NCBI GenBank assembly: GCA_013152075.1
Contig: JAADHD010000207.1
Location: 1-6,648, forward strand
DNA: 6,648 bases
Source of the DNA: Verrucomicrobiota bacterium
GTDB taxonomy: Bacteria; Verrucomicrobiota; Verrucomicrobiia; Verrucomicrobiales; DEV007
Reading direction: 5' to 3'
Shown: piece after piece, positions 3,988 to 6,648 of the stretch
Position numbering within the stretch: the first letter of the stretch is position 1
How the letters are laid out: every line of letters begins with the position of its first letter
Translations under genes and position numbers: made by a program
The notes under the pieces: model-generated
The model's input: only the letters and a program-made list of their open reading frames with translations
Databases searched by the model: none
What the model was told of the DNA's origin: nothing

Positions 3988-6543
3988 ATGGCAGGTAAGT
4001 CGAAAGAGAAAGGCATGACACCGATGATGCAGCAGTATCACTCGATGCGCAATGGTTTGCCCAAAGATGTGTTGCTACTCTATCGTTTGGGGGATTTTTA
4101 CGAAATGTTCTTCGACGACGCGGTGCAGGCCGCGCCGCTACTGGGAGTAGCTTTGACCCGGAGAAATAGCGTGCCGATGTGCGGGGTGCCGCATCATGCC
4201 GCGGAGGGCTATATTGCCAAGCTGGTGAAAGCGGGGCGTCGTGTGGCGATCGCCGAGCAAACCAGTGAACCGCAGCCGGGGAAAATTGTGCAACGGGAGA
4301 TTGCACAAATTATCAGTGCAGGCACGATCGCCGACTTCAATTTATTGGAATCCACACGTCCGAATTATCTGGCTGCCGTTTGTCGTTCAGCCGGCCGGTG
4401 GGGTCTGGCTTTTGTGGATCTCAGCACTGGAGATTTTCGATTGATGGAATTTTCCCAACGGGATGGACTGGTGGATGAGCTCGCCCGAATTCGCCCCGCA
4501 GAGTTGTTGTTCAGTGATGAGCAGGCCGAGGATTTTGATACTATGAATCAGGCGATTGATTATGACGCCTATGCTTTTCTACCCGATCAGGCAGAATTTT
4601 TGCTAAAAGAACATTTCAAGGTTCAATCACTCGATGGTTTTGGCTGTGCCGATTTGGCGGCGGCGATTGGGGCTGCGGGGGCGATTTTGCATTACCTGCA
4701 GACGCAGATGCGGCGCAAGGTGGATCACATCCGGCGCCTGCAGGTTTGCGATAGTGAAAATTTCGTCCTCATCGATGCGTCGAGCCAGCGTAATTTGGAT
4801 CTTATCAGTAGTGCTTCAGGCGGTCAGAAACACTCCTTGCTGGGTGCCTTGGATCGCACATCGACTCCGATGGGTGCACGCAAGTTGCGGGATTGGGTTT
4901 TGCATCCCTTGCGTGATTATGAGCAACTGCTGGCGAGACAGGACCTGATCGCTTGTTTTCTGGGACAAGCGTTTTTGCTCAGTCAGATTCAGGATGCCTT
5001 GAAGGATGTGAGGGATATCGAGCGCACGATCAGTCGTTTGAGTCAGGGCTCGGGCAATGCGCGGGATTTGAGGGCGCTGTCTGTGTCGCTGGCGAAGTTG
5101 CCTGATGTAAAAAGTCATCTGACAGCTCTTGAAAACGAAGAGGACCCCGGGCTTGGTGGTCGGCTACGAGCGCGACTCCGTGATTTCGGTGAGCTGGTGG
5201 ACTTGCTGGACAAGGCGATCGTCGATGAACCGCCACCAGCAATCAAGGATGGGGGGATCTTCCGGGATGGATACAGTACGGCAATCGATGAAATTCGAGC
5301 AGCGGCCACCGAGGGCAAACAGTGGGTGGCCAAACTTCAACGGGATGAAGCCGAGCGAACGGGGATCAAATCGCTGAAGGTGAAATTTAATGCGGTGTTC
5401 GGGTATTTCATCGAAATCACCAGATCGAATCTTGATGCAGTGCCGGAGAATTACATTCGCAAGCAAACGATGGCGAATGCCGAACGGTTTATAACTCCGG
5501 AGCTGAAAGAGGTGGAGAACAAAATTCTCGGTGCCGATGAACGCCTGAGAGCCCTGGAGTATGAAGAGTTTCTCAACTTACGGGAAACGGTGCTCGAACA
5601 TTTGGAGGAAATTCAAGACACGGCGTCTGCCTTGGCGGAAATCGATACTCTGGCCGGCCTGGCAGAAACAGCGCAGCTTTACAATTATTGCCGCCCGCTG
5701 TTAAACAAATCACGCAATTTGTATATCAAGGAAGGTCGGCATCCGGTGCTGGATCAAAATATTGCCGAAGAAAAATTTGTTTCCAATGACACCAGCATGG
5801 AGCCTGAGCAGAATCGCTTGATTCTGTTGACCGGGCCGAATATGGCGGGCAAGTCGACCTATATCCGGCAGGTGGCATTGATCACCCTGATGGCTCAGAT
5901 TGGCAGTTATGTGCCAGCGGAAAGCGCGGAGATAGGATTGGTGGATCGCATTTATACTCGGGTGGGTGCCAGTGACGATCTGGCTAAAGGGCAGTCGACT
6001 TTTATGGTCGAAATGACCGAGACAGCGGTGATCGTGAATACGGCGACGGAAAAAAGTCTTGTCATTCTGGATGAGATCGGCCGTGGAACGGCCACCTTTG
6101 ATGGTTTGTCGATTGCCTGGAGTGTGGCGGAACATTTACACGATCAGATTGGTGCGCGCACATTATTCGCTACCCACTATCATGAGATGACAGAGCTTTC
6201 CCAAAGCAGGACGGGAGTTCAAAATTACAATGTGGCGGTTCGTGAGTGGAATGATCAGATTATATTTCTGCGTAAAATAGTGCCGGGCAGTGCGGACAAA
6301 AGTTACGGCATCCAGGTGGCCCGACTGGCAGGGTTGCCTCCGGATATCATCGATCGAGCACGTGAAATCCTTGAGCAACTGGAAGCCGAAAATCATGTGC
6401 CCGCGCACGTGCAGGCCGGTGCTGCCGGTGAGCCGAAGAAGAATAAAACCAAGCGTAAAAAACCTACGGCAAAAAGCGCCAGAGTGAAAGAGGACGGCTT
6501 GGGAGATTCGGAGGAAGAGCCGCAGATGTCTTTGTTTTCGTGA
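3988..6543 (+). CDS. mutS: DNA mismatch repair protein MutS
   Basis: This ATPase recognises base mismatches and small loops after replication and recruits MutL. Its 851 residues match the usual full length. The mismatch-binding domain carries the F37-Y38-E39 motif in GDFYEMF, which inserts F at the mismatch. Connector, lever and clamp domains follow (about 120-560). The ATPase has Walker A TGPNMAGKST (615-624), signature STFMVEM (670-676), Walker B LVILDE (691-696) and the H-loop ATH (728-730). The tail is a lysine-rich linker (817-829) ending in QMSLF (846-850), a canonical beta-clamp-binding pentapeptide. The start is supported by the conserved TPMMQQY beginning at residue 11. The gene looks intact and is AT-poor compared with the array. 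It begins 50 bases after the last attC. Its stop overlaps the next ORF. Confidence 0.97.
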   Translation: MAGKSKEKGMTPMMQQYHSMRNGLPKDVLLLYRLGDFYEMFFDDAVQAAPLLGVALTRRNSVPMCGVPHHAAEGYIAKLVKAGRRVAIAEQTSEPQPGKIVQREIAQIISAGTIADFNLLESTRPNYLAAVCRSAGRWGLAFVDLSTGDFRLMEFSQRDGLVDELARIRPAELLFSDEQAEDFDTMNQAIDYDAYAFLPDQAEFLLKEHFKVQSLDGFGCADLAAAIGAAGAILHYLQTQMRRKVDHIRRLQVCDSENFVLIDASSQRNLDLISSASGGQKHSLLGALDRTSTPMGARKLRDWVLHPLRDYEQLLARQDLIACFLGQAFLLSQIQDALKDVRDIERTISRLSQGSGNARDLRALSVSLAKLPDVKSHLTALENEEDPGLGGRLRARLRDFGELVDLLDKAIVDEPPPAIKDGGIFRDGYSTAIDEIRAAATEGKQWVAKLQRDEAERTGIKSLKVKFNAVFGYFIEITRSNLDAVPENYIRKQTMANAERFITPELKEVENKILGADERLRALEYEEFLNLRETVLEHLEEIQDTASALAEIDTLAGLAETAQLYNYCRPLLNKSRNLYIKEGRHPVLDQNIAEEKFVSNDTSMEPEQNRLILLTGPNMAGKSTYIRQVALITLMAQIGSYVPAESAEIGLVDRIYTRVGASDDLAKGQSTFMVEMTETAVIVNTATEKSLVILDEIGRGTATFDGLSIAWSVAEHLHDQIGARTLFATHYHEMTELSQSRTGVQNYNVAVREWNDQIIFLRKIVPGSADKSYGIQVARLAGLPPDIIDRAREILEQLEAENHVPAHVQAGAAGEPKKNKTKRKKPTAKSARVKEDGLGDSEEEPQMSLFS

Positions 6544-6648
6544 ACGATACTGCCGAGATGGACGAGTTGCCATTGGATAAAAAATTGCGCGACCTGGACT
6601 TGTCGGGCCAGGAGCGCAAAGCGTTGAACGCTCTCGAAAATTTGAACA
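6540..6648 (+). CDS. Start of an unidentified gene overlapping mutS (truncated by window end)
   Basis: An open frame runs from GTG at 6540 to the end of the window (36 codons). The GTG overlaps the mutS TGA as GTGA, a typical arrangement for coupled translation within an operon. An in-frame ATG at 6558 is an alternative start; neither has a convincing Shine-Dalgarno sequence. The visible residues (NDTAEMDELPLDKKLRDLDL and onward) are strongly charged and probably helical. Too little is present to name a family. Confidence 0.55.
   Translation, partial: MNDTAEMDELPLDKKLRDLDLSGQERKALNALENLN

Noticed and set aside
5710..6135. Minus-strand ORFs inside mutS (also at 4816-5118, 5164-5466 and 6163-6573)
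   Set aside because: They lie opposite the highly conserved MutS reading frame and result from its codon use.

Overview
The window is the end of a mobile-gene-cassette array (integron type) lying directly upstream of a housekeeping mutS gene. All credible genes are on the + strand. Up to about base 3937 there are small, unrelated genes. Each is followed by a 120-180 bp imperfect inverted repeat with attC-like ends: an xxxxAAC box at the left, usually followed by AAAACG, and a GTTxxxx box at the right. From base 3988 the sequence is an ordinary chromosomal gene, less AT-rich to the eye and with a conserved product. No integrase gene is present. With cassettes reading left to right, the integrase and attI would be expected to the left of base 1; if they are absent there, this is an array without its own integrase.

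The organism is a Gram-negative-type bacterium. The MutS sequence resembles those of Verrucomicrobiota, perhaps Opitutae. This is recall of family resemblance, not a search result. Few genes here have a clear Shine-Dalgarno sequence.

Layout: the 3' end of a gene whose near-copy recurs at 801-1427, then attC_1 (45-169); a four-helix membrane protein (189-674) and attC_2; an unrecognised soluble protein (801-1427) and attC_3, nearly identical to attC_1; a PemK/MazF-type toxin-antitoxin pair (1559-2106) and a long degenerate attC_4; a FitA/VapB-VapC-type toxin-antitoxin pair (2338-2960) and attC_5; a membrane-anchored cysteine-containing protein (3096-3563) and attC_6; a 211-bp mini-cassette with a 39-codon hydrophobic ORF (3732-3851) and attC_7, the last site. 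Then come mutS (3988-6543) and the start of an overlapping downstream gene (6540 onward).

The two toxin-antitoxin operons each carry their own promoter and a likely operator, and both promoters place transcription start at or next to the antitoxin ATG (leaderless). The other cassette genes show no clear promoter and start 11-25 bases after their cassette junction, as is usual for cassettes. Toxin-antitoxin cassettes are known to stabilise large sedentary arrays, and that is the likely role here. MutS recognises mismatches in DNA repair and is functionally separate from the array.
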